Virus record (IMG/VR): IMGVR_UViG_3300027499_000011
Span: 1 to 42,732 of that record
Source: a virus
Length of the DNA: 42,732 nt
Direction: 5' to 3' (one strand)
The notes beneath the pieces are model-generated. The model had not been told where the DNA came from and searched no databases. It saw only the letters and a list, made by a program, of their open reading frames with translations. Position numbers and translations under genes: made by a program. This document shows, piece after piece, positions 17,540 to 25,399 of this stretch. Within the stretch, counting starts at the first letter, position 1. The number at the start of each line of letters is the position of its first letter.

Positions 17540-17976
17540 GGCATTTTATTTTTATCAATAGATCGAACAACAAAGTAGCCTCCTATAGTTGTGATAAGTA
17601 CTGTTTCATAAATAGAGATCCAAGAATCCTTTACCTCATACTCTATCTTCAAGCTATCCAAGATGATAAAGAGATAAAGGAATACAATAAGAGAAGCAAG
17701 CACAAGAGGACGGACATTTACAGCTAACCAACTATTGGAACTTGTATCGTATTTCCAACGCTCGGTTATCTCTTTCTGTTCTTCTACGTGGAGTTGCTGC
17801 ATCATCTGCATCAACTCTTTCTTTTCGGCAGATGAGAGGCTTGGTTCTTTATCTATTAAATTCTTCAGTACTCCCAACATTCCCTGATCGGGTAATGCAT
17901 CCCCTACAACATCGAGGATTTGAGGAGCCTTATCTTTAAGCCACGCACCTATCTTGGTGTCGCGGATTTTTTTCAT
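17527..17976 (-). CDS. 3TM-type holin (GTA_holin_3TM-like), 149 aa
   Basis: Predicted to permeabilise the inner membrane at lysis. A charged N-terminal half (residues 1-75) leads into ERWKYDTSSNSWLAVNVRPL (72-91), the hallmark of the 3TM holin family named from gene-transfer agents: Arg-Trp, Asp, Ser-x-Ser-Trp-Leu, Arg-Pro. Transmembrane segments follow at about 90-108 and 122-140. The first family segment is amphipathic here (about residues 15-40). The start ATG 17976 is four bases downstream of the 52-codon gene's stop. It sits among ring-protein genes with no endolysin beside it; glucosaminidase domains occur further downstream in large virion proteins. Confidence 0.85.
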   Translation of the reverse strand: MKKIRDTKIGAWLKDKAPQILDVVGDALPDQGMLGVLKNLIDKEPSLSSAEKKELMQMMQQLHVEEQKEITERWKYDTSSNSWLAVNVRPLVLASLIVFLYLFIILDSLKIEYEVKDSWISIYETVLITTIGGYFVVRSIDKNKMPWQR

Positions 17977-17979
17977 AGA

Positions 17980-18138
17980 TCAATTATTCCTGATTGTAAA
18001 ATTACAAAAAGTAAACTGATATAAGTTGGCACCAATGTCAACTATTACATCTAACACAGTAAGTTTTCCAAATCTTACTTTGATGAGAAACTTGTCAGCT
18101 TGTTTAGCTCTATTTCTCCAAGAGTGAGTGAATTTCAT
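17980..18138 (-). CDS. Small hypothetical protein, 52 aa
   Basis: Read by eye in the gap between the holin and upstream genes: ATG 18138, TGA 17980-17982. The protein starts MKFTHSWRNRAKQADKFLIK and ends CNFTIRNN. The N-terminal half is basic and the C-terminal half hydrophobic and beta-like. Its AATAAA-type leader resembles other starts in this genome. It neatly fills the gap between two coupled genes, which supports it, but I recognise no family. Confidence 0.5.
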   Translation of the reverse strand: MKFTHSWRNRAKQADKFLIKVRFGKLTVLDVIVDIGANLYQFTFCNFTIRNN

Positions 18139-18149
18139 TTTATTAATGA

Positions 18150-18275
18150 TTAAGGTTTAACTTCTTCTAAGCTCTGTAATGCTTGAATGCCCATATGCAC
18201 TTCGATATAAGGATGTTTGGACAGATATTGAATTACAGAGTTCAATACCTCCTCAGAAATGATGTAGTGTTTCAC
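18150..18275 (-). CDS. Small conserved-type protein, 41 aa, GTG start
   Basis: Starts at GTG 18275, overlapping the TGA of the upstream gene (GTGA), and ends at TAA 18150-18152. The predicted protein begins MKHYIISEEVLNSVIQYLSK, followed by a His-Pro-Tyr and a Val-x-x-x-x-x-Ile-Gln-x-Leu-Gln pattern. Short phage proteins with an 'Ile-Ser-x-Glu-Val-Leu...Tyr-Leu...Pro-Tyr-x-Glu-Val' layout are familiar to me from other tailed phages, where their function is unknown. The overlap with the upstream stop and the helix-like composition support a real gene. Confidence 0.6.
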   Translation of the reverse strand: MKHYIISEEVLNSVIQYLSKHPYIEVHMGIQALQSLEEVKP

Positions 18276-18607
18276 GGTCTTTCTACTGGTTGTCCGGGTT
18301 CAAAGATTTCAATTGCTCCCTGAAAAGGATTAATGTCATTCCCATTATAGTCAATAACAGGACTATGCAACCGTTGATAGCATTGTTCGATTAGGTTTAA
18401 GTTGATGTCAGGAAAGAAATCGTTATTCTCAAAATAGAATGTAACAAATTCTAAAGGCATCTTGCCATTGATACGGCTTGCTTGATCGTAGTATCCTGCA
18501 AGTATCAACTCGAGCCTCTTGTTATGCCAATCTACGTTGGTTATAGAAACCTTCCAGTAGTTTAGCTCAACCCCATATTGGGTTTGTATTGGTTGTAAAA
18601 GTGCCAT
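18272..18607 (-). CDS. Hypothetical tail-associated protein, 111 aa
   Basis: A compact mixed alpha/beta protein. TQYGVELNYWKVSITNVDWH near the N-terminus is followed by RLELILAGYYDQASRING. Small proteins with a 'Gly-x-x-x-x-Tyr-Trp-Lys-Ile' phrase commonly follow fibre genes in phages and may be tail accessory proteins. There are no catalytic or membrane features. Its ATG overlaps the stop of the LamG-type gene by one base, and its own stop overlaps the GTG of the 41-codon gene, so it belongs to the same translationally coupled string. Confidence 0.7.
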   Translation of the reverse strand: MALLQPIQTQYGVELNYWKVSITNVDWHNKRLELILAGYYDQASRINGKMPLEFVTFYFENNDFFPDINLNLIEQCYQRLHSPVIDYNGNDINPFQGAIEIFEPGQPVERP

Positions 18608-19410
18608 TATAATCCAAATCTTGATTTAGTGTTATTCCAATTAGTTGTTACTTCGGCGGCAGTGAGAGGTCGATTGTACGAACGAATTAATCCTACCCAC
18701 CCACTTGAAAATTGAGATGTAGTATTCCACGAAAAAAACTGTTGCAAACTTCCATATGCTGAAGTATTTGTAGGGGAATAATTACCAGTGGATCGTGTCC
18801 CTTGCAAAGTTCCATTTTGATATACTTTGTATGAGTCATTAGCACCCAAATCCTCCATTGTTATAACAATTTGACACCAAGTATTTGCTGGTACATTACC
18901 TGCATTCCAATCGCCTGTTACCATACCAACAACATATGCAGTTTGAATCGACGTGTTACTCCAACGAACTCTTATTCCAACATTATTGTTAGAGAAAAAA
19001 TCGCCAGCTGAGCTTCTTCGTTGTAACCAGAATTCCCAAGTAAGGTTTTTTCTGTTAACTAAATAAAAGGTGTCGTTTGTAGTATACGCATACCCATTCA
19101 TCGTCATATGGGATGCTGTTACCGATGTCGGCCCGCTGATCCCAGCATTAAAATTTTGGTCTATATCAATATATTTTATATTGTTGTTAGTCTTTACTGT
19201 AGCGTTATTTATTATAGCATTAAGCCCAGATAAAACGATACTGTGACCCGGAGCTTGTGGATGACCAGACATATCGTATATATATCCTACAGTATATCCT
19301 TTTGGTGCTGCTGGATCCCATAAGCCGTTTAGCCCGTTAACCACAAAGGTTGCGGGATCCACATATGCCCTCGAATCGCTGTTGGCTACAGCATCAAAAA
19401 AGAATCCCAT
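18607..19410 (-). CDS. LamG/concanavalin A-like lectin domain protein, receptor-binding candidate
   Basis: 267 residues that fit one concanavalin A-like jelly roll. After a short lead (MGFFFDAVANSDSRAY) the domain includes NLTWEFWLQRR (about 123-133), WCQIVITMEDLG (about 178-189), YKVYQNGTLQG (about 193-203) and the typical last strand and helix, GWVGLIRSYNRPLTAAEV, followed by an Asn-x-Asn-x-x-x-Ser-Arg-Phe end. Such domains bind surface sugars and often form the tips of phage fibres. It is last in the fibre series, just after a small beta-sandwich gene. No signal peptide or enzyme motif is seen. The host-binding role is inferred. Confidence 0.83.
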   Translation of the reverse strand: MGFFFDAVANSDSRAYVDPATFVVNGLNGLWDPAAPKGYTVGYIYDMSGHPQAPGHSIVLSGLNAIINNATVKTNNNIKYIDIDQNFNAGISGPTSVTASHMTMNGYAYTTNDTFYLVNRKNLTWEFWLQRRSSAGDFFSNNNVGIRVRWSNTSIQTAYVVGMVTGDWNAGNVPANTWCQIVITMEDLGANDSYKVYQNGTLQGTRSTGNYSPTNTSAYGSLQQFFSWNTTSQFSSGWVGLIRSYNRPLTAAEVTTNWNNTKSRFGL

Positions 19411-19844
19411 TATGATGTTGCTCTATCGCCAACTACTGTCCAGATGTTTTCAGCTACTCTTTTAATGCCAATTACAGCATATTGACCAGAACTCTTAGCC
19501 GTAGTTCTGCTATTGACTGTAACTCCCGATGCCCCAGCAATAGTTATTTGCCCTGAATTAGCTTGCTCAAAGAGAATCTCTGTGTGGGCTTCCCAAGCAA
19601 CTGTGGACTGTAAGGGTACAGTAATCGTTACTGCCGTGGTAGAGGTGCAACGAAGATATTTGTAGGCATCAGATAAAGCTAAAGTTCTTGCTCCAGTTGT
19701 TTCAGTATCTACCGTAAAGGTTACTGTGTTAGTAATAGTGCCTGAAGGAGTGTACGATTCAAATGCGGTATCGGTCGCATTTCTACGAATAGATTGCCCT
19801 CCTGGGATTGCAATATTTCCTGCGATGTCAGAGAAGTTTGCCAT
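19410..19844 (-). CDS. Small fibre/spike beta-domain protein, 144 aa
   Basis: The core has GARTLALSDAYKYLRCTSTT, TITVPLQSTVAWEAHTEILF, EQANSGQITIAGASGVTVNS and a final QYAVIGIKRVAENIWTVVGD. The progression 'LxLxDAxKYLRCT...VTVP...FEQxxxGQxTIxxxxGVTxNS...QYAxxxxxRVxxxxWxxxGD' is a widespread beta module in phage tail fibres and spikes, often as a terminal domain. Here it is a separate gene, coupled by one-base overlaps to the long fibre upstream and the LamG gene downstream. It may assemble with one of them. No enzymatic site is seen. Confidence 0.8.
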   Translation of the reverse strand: MANFSDIAGNIAIPGGQSIRRNATDTAFESYTPSGTITNTVTFTVDTETTGARTLALSDAYKYLRCTSTTAVTITVPLQSTVAWEAHTEILFEQANSGQITIAGASGVTVNSRTTAKSSGQYAVIGIKRVAENIWTVVGDRATS

Positions 19845-22081
19845 TATGAAGCAATAATACCTTTAGTTTTTAAATCGAGTATCAGAGTGCCAACAATATC
19901 GGATAGTTGACCAAGCGTAAGAGTATCGGCATCACCAGTCCTTAAAGTGTTGAGATTTGTGAACGTAGTATATCCAGTTTGAGCTAAGCCTAAAGATCCA
20001 CCAAAAAATGTATATGCCCCATCATCTCTAATTTGGAATGTAGTTGCGGGGGTACTGTTATATAGCCTTAAAGAACTTGTTGTGCTTGTCGATCCCGCTC
20101 CACGAATAGACAATCGAATATTTCCTTCAGGACCACCTGCCCCAACAGCTACAGCCCCATCATCTCTTGTTTGAAATAGTATACTTCCTCCAGAGTTCCT
20201 AACTGTAAAGTTTTGTGTAGAAGAAGTCGAACCTCCACCATGCACTAAGAACCTATACGTTCCTGTCGAGTTTGATCCATAGGTAGCCGTACCGTCGTGC
20301 GCTATTCTAAATCTTTCTGCTAAAGTTGATGTTCCGGGTGCTACTGTACTAAACGTCATTAAAGACGGAAGAGAAGCTGGTGCATAAGTTCCAGCAGTAA
20401 AAGCTTGAATAGATGCTCCAATACCTACAGTACCTACACCTGTACTACCACCAAATGCTATTGATCCAAGTCTATCAGATGTAGTTAATGCGGCATTGTC
20501 ATTCGACATAACTACGACATTGGATCCAGCTGTACCACTTGATGCAGCCGTATTCTGCACTAAGATGCCATTCGTATCAGCAGAAGATGCAGTAATCTCA
20601 TAGGTGAGACCCGTATTAAGTCCTATACCTAATCTACCATTTGTATTGTCCCAGAATAAACCAGATGTAGCACCAAAGGCACCAGCATTATTAAACTGAA
20701 TCTCTCCAGTATTTCCAGCAGGAGTGCCCCCACCTGATACTGTAGACCAACTAATTGTCCCAGTACCATTCGTAGCTAATACTTGACCATTAGTACCATC
20801 AGATGTAGGGAACGCATAGGGTGTTTTAGTCCATAAGGTATTGCCAGAGTTACGTTGTACCAATACACCAGCCGTAGGAGAAGCAACAGATACATCCTGC
20901 AAATCGCCTAACTGATGATGTACCGTAGGACGTACAAAAACACTACCATTTGCAGAACTTACTGTAACCATAGCCACTACTATATCAGCAGCAGGTTTTG
21001 CAGGTTGTGTGCTTGTAAGCTGTCCAGCTGTACCTGAAGCATAGAGGATAGTACCTACAGTATATGTTGAAGTATTTATTCCCTTTACATATCCCACAGA
21101 TACAACTACACCTTCGGCTTCAGCAGCCATAGACTTCTCCGTAAGACCTATAAAGTATAGGGGATCGTCTACGTCTGCATCGAAAGGTTCAATCTTAAAC
21201 CGCTGCCCTTCTACACCTACAGCTTTAACAGCCGTTCCTAAAGCGATTGTACTTGCCGTCTTATTAATTGCAGGCAAGTAGGTATTCCCTAATACGAGCT
21301 TATTACCATTAGCTGTTGTAAAGACTAAAGACTCAACATCGGGGTCATACCGCATAACTCCATCACCATCTGCGGTAGTAGGAGTTAAATCGAATGTAAT
21401 AGCATCAAAGCTTGCCTCTCCGTTAGTTCCTACGAGCGCAACAGTGCCAGAAGCATTAGGAAGATAAATTGTACGATCTGCAGTAGGATTAATAGCTTGT
21501 AAGGTCGTCTCATTGGCATCTGCTGTACCTCCTTCAAATACAATTCCCGTAGAGCTTGAATCAAGGTATAAAGAGGATGTTATTGTAGGTGTAACAAAAG
21601 TTGGTGAGGAGTTACTGGTTACAATACTATTATTGCTTATAAACGTAGCAGGAGCCACGGTCTTTACGCCTCCCGGATTAGCCGCATCTACAGCAAGTAG
21701 GTAGTCACCTTTTGTAGAAGCTACAAACTTCTCTACGTTAGCTAAATCCGTAATAAGGCTTGTATTTCTCAAAGCCTCAGAATCAAGTATACCAAAATTT
21801 GTTTCTAATGTAGCTACGTCAACTTCAAGATCACTAAAAATACCATTCAATGCAGTCACAGTTGCAGCCGCAGATCCTCCAAAAACCGTGTTTGTATTAT
21901 CCCTAATTCCAGTATATGGAAACTTATATATCGCATACTCACCCGTTGAACTTTGTACAGTAATATTATTACTGAGATTACTTGCCGTCAAGTATGAGCT
22001 TAACAAAAATGTTTTAGATACTCCATCAGGATAAATAAATAAAACACTATTTGCTCGAGGTATTACTTTGATAACCGACAT
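19844..22081 (-). CDS. Long tail fibre protein, 745 aa
   Basis: A Ser/Thr/Gly/Ala-rich fibrous protein. Residues 1-80 (MSVIKVIPRANSVLFIYPDG) may be the attachment domain. In the middle, NTGEIQFNNAGAFGATSGLF, then a WDNTNGRLGIG phrase, is a classic tail-fibre motif. Near the C-terminus two roughly 45-residue repeats (about 610-656 and 657-698) each contain Gly-Ser-Thr-Ser, Phe-Gln-x-Arg-Asp-Asp-Gly-Ala. It ends LGQLSDIVGTLILDLKTKGI, a common last helix of trimeric fibres. There is no S74-type intramolecular chaperone. It is followed by two small coupled genes likely to form the tip. Confidence 0.85.
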   Translation of the reverse strand: MSVIKVIPRANSVLFIYPDGVSKTFLLSSYLTASNLSNNITVQSSTGEYAIYKFPYTGIRDNTNTVFGGSAAATVTALNGIFSDLEVDVATLETNFGILDSEALRNTSLITDLANVEKFVASTKGDYLLAVDAANPGGVKTVAPATFISNNSIVTSNSSPTFVTPTITSSLYLDSSSTGIVFEGGTADANETTLQAINPTADRTIYLPNASGTVALVGTNGEASFDAITFDLTPTTADGDGVMRYDPDVESLVFTTANGNKLVLGNTYLPAINKTASTIALGTAVKAVGVEGQRFKIEPFDADVDDPLYFIGLTEKSMAAEAEGVVVSVGYVKGINTSTYTVGTILYASGTAGQLTSTQPAKPAADIVVAMVTVSSANGSVFVRPTVHHQLGDLQDVSVASPTAGVLVQRNSGNTLWTKTPYAFPTSDGTNGQVLATNGTGTISWSTVSGGGTPAGNTGEIQFNNAGAFGATSGLFWDNTNGRLGIGLNTGLTYEITASSADTNGILVQNTAASSGTAGSNVVVMSNDNAALTTSDRLGSIAFGGSTGVGTVGIGASIQAFTAGTYAPASLPSLMTFSTVAPGTSTLAERFRIAHDGTATYGSNSTGTYRFLVHGGGSTSSTQNFTVRNSGGSILFQTRDDGAVAVGAGGPEGNIRLSIRGAGSTSTTSSLRLYNSTPATTFQIRDDGAYTFFGGSLGLAQTGYTTFTNLNTLRTGDADTLTLGQLSDIVGTLILDLKTKGIIAS

Positions 22082-23226
22082 TACGGTGTTATTTTAAAAT
22101 GTAGGTTACTAATTGATGCGCTTTGTACTACGGCATTATTAGTAGAATATTTACCATAGAACTTAAACCTAACTTTTGTAATAGAGGTTAAATTAATAGT
22201 TAGATTAGGTAAAGATAAATTATTTAAATTCTGAGCTGTTGACTGAGTAGTTGTAAAAGCCCCTGCACTTTGGGCTTGCATCGAATATAAATCTATGGAT
22301 TCAGTATCTAAAGATGTGCTTCCAGAATACGTCTCAACTTTAACACCGAAAGTAAAAGATGCTCCAGAAGTTGGTGCGGAAAAATTTCCAGAAATAGTCG
22401 ATGTTAAAATACTATATAAAATTGAATTAGCGAATTGAGATAAAACAAGTACTTGGGATCCATTTGTTGTTCCTGTAACTTCTATATAATGTTCGGATGC
22501 AACAGTGTTTATATTTATAGTAAAAGCCCCAGCAGATACTGATACTCCAGTATTCAGAGTGAAAAAGACGGGCGTATTAGCTGTATAAGTAGAGGTTCCA
22601 GATGCAGCAAGAATACTTATAGCGTCAGTGTTAGTTATATATACGGAACTTGGTAGATATGTGCCACTTCCGGCTCCTGTTCCAAAAACTCCTAAAAAGG
22701 CTAACAAATCCGCAGTTGAGACCTGACCATCATTATTTAAATCTCCTAATATTCCTGTAGTGCCTACATAACTTGTAACAGTGCCATTGCCCTGAGCAAT
22801 CTGGACTTGAATCAAAGCATTTACAAGCCACTCTACTACATTATTCGAAGCTAACTTATAATATGAATTATCTGTAGTTCTATGTACTGCAAAGTTTACT
22901 GTATCATTTGCTGCAGATGCTAATGCCTCTCCAATTGTATCATACGTATCAATTGGAAATACTGGATAGCTACTAAATCGTGTTGCTATCTCTTTGTGCT
23001 TAGTTACATCGCCCCAATACTGATTTGAAGTATCAGCAAGATCGTAATTGTATAATGTTCTATTATGCAGCACCAATCCTGCCCTCCGATTAGTTGTAGG
23101 AACAGCCTCTAAATCTGCTTGAGTAGACCCAGCAGAATAGGCGTACCCCAGTATGGTGTTGTCCTCAACACGCAATACGGGATACGCCGCTATATTTTGA
23201 ATAAAGTCACTTACCTTTATTGGCAT
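22081..23226 (-). CDS. Fibre/appendage protein with dockerin-like calcium loop, 381 aa
   Basis: The N-terminus MPIKVSDFIQNIAAYPVLRV resembles the starts of two neighbouring fibre genes and is probably a shared virion-attachment module (about residues 1-75). At 162-173 is DLNNDGQVSTAD, a dockerin/EF-hand-type loop with Asp162, Asn164, Asp166 and Asp173 in calcium-binding positions, followed by LLAFLGVFG as in dockerin helices. The remaining residues (about 190-381) are a Thr/Ser/Asn-rich beta sandwich. It overlaps the preceding gene by 20 bases and the next by one. A host-binding appendage is likely; a single loop may only stabilise the fold. Confidence 0.8.
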   Translation of the reverse strand: MPIKVSDFIQNIAAYPVLRVEDNTILGYAYSAGSTQADLEAVPTTNRRAGLVLHNRTLYNYDLADTSNQYWGDVTKHKEIATRFSSYPVFPIDTYDTIGEALASAANDTVNFAVHRTTDNSYYKLASNNVVEWLVNALIQVQIAQGNGTVTSYVGTTGILGDLNNDGQVSTADLLAFLGVFGTGAGSGTYLPSSVYITNTDAISILAASGTSTYTANTPVFFTLNTGVSVSAGAFTININTVASEHYIEVTGTTNGSQVLVLSQFANSILYSILTSTISGNFSAPTSGASFTFGVKVETYSGSTSLDTESIDLYSMQAQSAGAFTTTQSTAQNLNNLSLPNLTINLTSITKVRFKFYGKYSTNNAVVQSASISNLHFKITP

Positions 23227-23590
23227 CGGTCTTGAGAGTTAGGAACTCAATACAGCCAACCAAGGCTTGTGGTTCGATATCTAACCCATCTAAACCATGC
23301 AACTCCACCTTTTTTAGTTTGACATTTTGATCTTCATTCAGAAGAATCTCGATGTCTGTTTTAAACTGTTCGGCTACTTCGTCTGCAAGTACGAGTTCAC
23401 CTTGTTCATTCTCATAAGCCTGTGATCGGATGTCTTTGACGTATTGATCCCGGTGTTCTTCAAAGGGAGCAACTACGTCCTTTAGCTTCTGCATGTTCTG
23501 TGCTATCACAAAGCTGGCTGCAAATGGTAGTTTTTGCTGGCTAAGGGCTTGAAAAGACCGTAAAGCCTCGATACACTGTTTGAGTGTCAT
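23207..23590 (-). CDS. Small helical protein among fibre genes, DUF1617-like (tentative)
   Basis: A 127-residue soluble, mostly helical protein quite unlike its beta-rich neighbours. MTLKQCIEALRSFQALSQQK is followed by a second helix with IAQNMQKLKDVVAPFEEHRD and an acidic C-terminal part ending in a beta hairpin. The layout, small helices with a 'Lys-x-Ala...x-Asn-x-x-x-Leu-x-x-x-x-x-x-x-x-Glu' core, recalls DUF1617 phage proteins of unknown function. It could be a fibre assembly factor. It has its own candidate promoter 30 bases upstream, so it may be separately expressed. Confidence 0.68.
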   Translation of the reverse strand: MTLKQCIEALRSFQALSQQKLPFAASFVIAQNMQKLKDVVAPFEEHRDQYVKDIRSQAYENEQGELVLADEVAEQFKTDIEILLNEDQNVKLKKVELHGLDGLDIEPQALVGCIEFLTLKTDANKGK

Positions 23591-23608
23591 TACTTAAAAG
23601 TTTGAAAG

Positions 23609-23637
23609 TGCGTATCTGTACTGCAAATATATACGCA
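23609..23637 (-). promoter_or_regulatory. Candidate promoter box inside an inverted repeat
   Basis: On the minus strand TATATTTG (23631-23624) matches the Bacteroidota -7 consensus TAnnTTTG and lies 33 bases before the ATG at 23590. It is framed by a perfect 7-bp inverted repeat, TGCGTAT/ATACGCA (23637-23631 and 23615-23609). No convincing -33 TTTG is present at 19-21 bases upstream. The repeat could be an operator or an mRNA hairpin in the leader. Confidence 0.4.
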
Positions 23638-23649
23638 AGCTACTAATGA

Positions 23650-25392
23650 TTATCCTGTGATTCCTATATAATAGACTTGAGTTGCAGTCATACCATTAAT
23701 GTAAACCTTAATGTTGCTATCGTCGTCTATAACCAATTTTGGAATTACTTGATAGTAATCGTTACCATCAGCAACATACACATTTACGATTGGATATAAA
23801 TTACCTAAACCGTGGTAGATGGCAAAATATCCAGCAGCAACGTCTCCCGCAGTTACTGTAGCAATAGCTTTTACAGTTTTTGCGTATTGTACCTCTGTTG
23901 TACCTGCAGCATTAGAAACACCTGATCCGGGGAATGTAACGCCGATATTTTCAGTTGAGTAAGTTGTCCAGCTTCTCAATCCATCAGGCATTACATACTT
24001 AGTAGTATTTGTTCCCTGTAACGTCTCAGCAATACTTGCAGAAGCAATACTCGTTTGGTTCGCAGTAGTAATAATGTCAACCCAGTTATCTTGAGCATTA
24101 ACAGCATTATCCTGACGAAGTTGCCATTTATTGTTGCTGTAGTCATAACGTATACCGGGAGAATTAGCTTCAGTAACCGCTGTAGTATTATCTGTTTGGT
24201 CATAAACAAATAAACCTGCATATGTAAGTGTTGAAGTATCTACTACTGCAGCAGGTTTATTTAAATGCAAGAAGGAATCTTTAAATTGAGCGTTAGTGCT
24301 ATTAACATATGTAGTAGTACCATTAACCGTTAAATCTCCCGTAACAGTTAAACTTCCCGGTGTAATTATAGCAGATGGAAGGCTAAGAGTTACAGTACCA
24401 GATGAAGTATTAGCAGCAATTTGGTTTGTAGTACCCTGTATAGCTTGAACAGCAGCCGAAAGATTTAATGTTCCTCCAAGTGCAACCGTACCCCCAGTAA
24501 TGCCGCCACTCGTACCAATTGTAATCGAGTTGTTCGTTAATGCGCTATTAGGAACACCCGAAAGAGAAATTAATAAATTATCTCCGTGGGTCGCATCATC
24601 ATTGCCTACTGTAACTGTTACGCCGTTAGATCCTAGGAATTTGAACGTATCATTATTAATATCAGCAGCAGCAGTAGTCGTACCGTCAGTAAAATTCTTA
24701 AAAATGTTTTGTGAGCTACCTAAATCTGTATTCGTGATTGTAATCGCAGCAGTTTCAGAACCAGATCCACTAACAGAGATTCCAGTTCCTGCAGTTGCTG
24801 TAGCTATATAGTTGCCAGTCGTATGAGTTCCTAATGTAACAGCATTGTTAGCAAGAGTGAGTGCTAATGTTTCCGTGGCTGTAGCACCATCAAAAGCAAC
24901 AGAACCAGTAACAGGACCAGTAACAGAAAGAGTAATATCACTGCTCCATTTAGCAGCTGCTGAAGCCGTAACGGTTAATAGGTTTGTAGATGGGTTGTAT
25001 GTTATTCCCGGATCGGTATATATAGATACGGCTCCCGTTGTTCCAGATGCAAAAAGAACTGGTCTCGATGCGTTTGTCCCATCGACAGAAACAGTAATCG
25101 TGCTTGGAGATGTAGCGACATCTATTAAGCTTGATAATGTTTCCCAACCAGTAGCACTACCTATTTGTGCCCTATCCTTTAACACATAGTATGTTCCTTC
25201 AGATTCGACATATACCATAGTGGCATAGTCTTTAACCTGTCCAGATGCGGTCGGCGTTGTAGCATCTACAATCGCATACAATGCGGCAAGGTTAGCAACT
25301 TTAGTTCTTATACCCCCAACAACAAAGTCAGAGTTTACAAGACCTAATTGACTATTACCGTGTTGTAATATATCGGGAAATGAAATTGGCAT
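23650..25392 (-). CDS. Fibre protein, 580 aa
   Basis: A Thr/Ser/Ala/Gly-rich fibrous protein. It opens MPISFPDILQHGNSQLGLVN, then a module with ANLAALYAIVDATTP and GTYYVLKDRAQ up to about residue 90, like the N-termini of other fibre genes here and probably the attachment site to the virion. The central part has many short beta repeats with ASRPVLFASGTTGAVS and a GSLTVTGDLTVNGTTTYVNS phrase, the latter a common fibre segment followed by a 'DSFLHLNKP' strand. The C-terminal about 110 residues form a compact domain (YQVIPKLVIDDDSNIKVYIN) that could bind a receptor. No chaperone peptidase is seen. It is in the coupled fibre cluster. Confidence 0.82.
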   Translation of the reverse strand: MPISFPDILQHGNSQLGLVNSDFVVGGIRTKVANLAALYAIVDATTPTASGQVKDYATMVYVESEGTYYVLKDRAQIGSATGWETLSSLIDVATSPSTITVSVDGTNASRPVLFASGTTGAVSIYTDPGITYNPSTNLLTVTASAAAKWSSDITLSVTGPVTGSVAFDGATATETLALTLANNAVTLGTHTTGNYIATATAGTGISVSGSGSETAAITITNTDLGSSQNIFKNFTDGTTTAAADINNDTFKFLGSNGVTVTVGNDDATHGDNLLISLSGVPNSALTNNSITIGTSGGITGGTVALGGTLNLSAAVQAIQGTTNQIAANTSSGTVTLSLPSAIITPGSLTVTGDLTVNGTTTYVNSTNAQFKDSFLHLNKPAAVVDTSTLTYAGLFVYDQTDNTTAVTEANSPGIRYDYSNNKWQLRQDNAVNAQDNWVDIITTANQTSIASASIAETLQGTNTTKYVMPDGLRSWTTYSTENIGVTFPGSGVSNAAGTTEVQYAKTVKAIATVTAGDVAAGYFAIYHGLGNLYPIVNVYVADGNDYYQVIPKLVIDDDSNIKVYINGMTATQVYYIGITG

Positions 25393-25399
25393 GACTTTA

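Noticed and set aside
18607-25392. Diversity-generating retroelement target in the lectin or fibre genes
   Set aside because: No reverse transcriptase and no A-substituted template/variable repeat pair was seen in the window.
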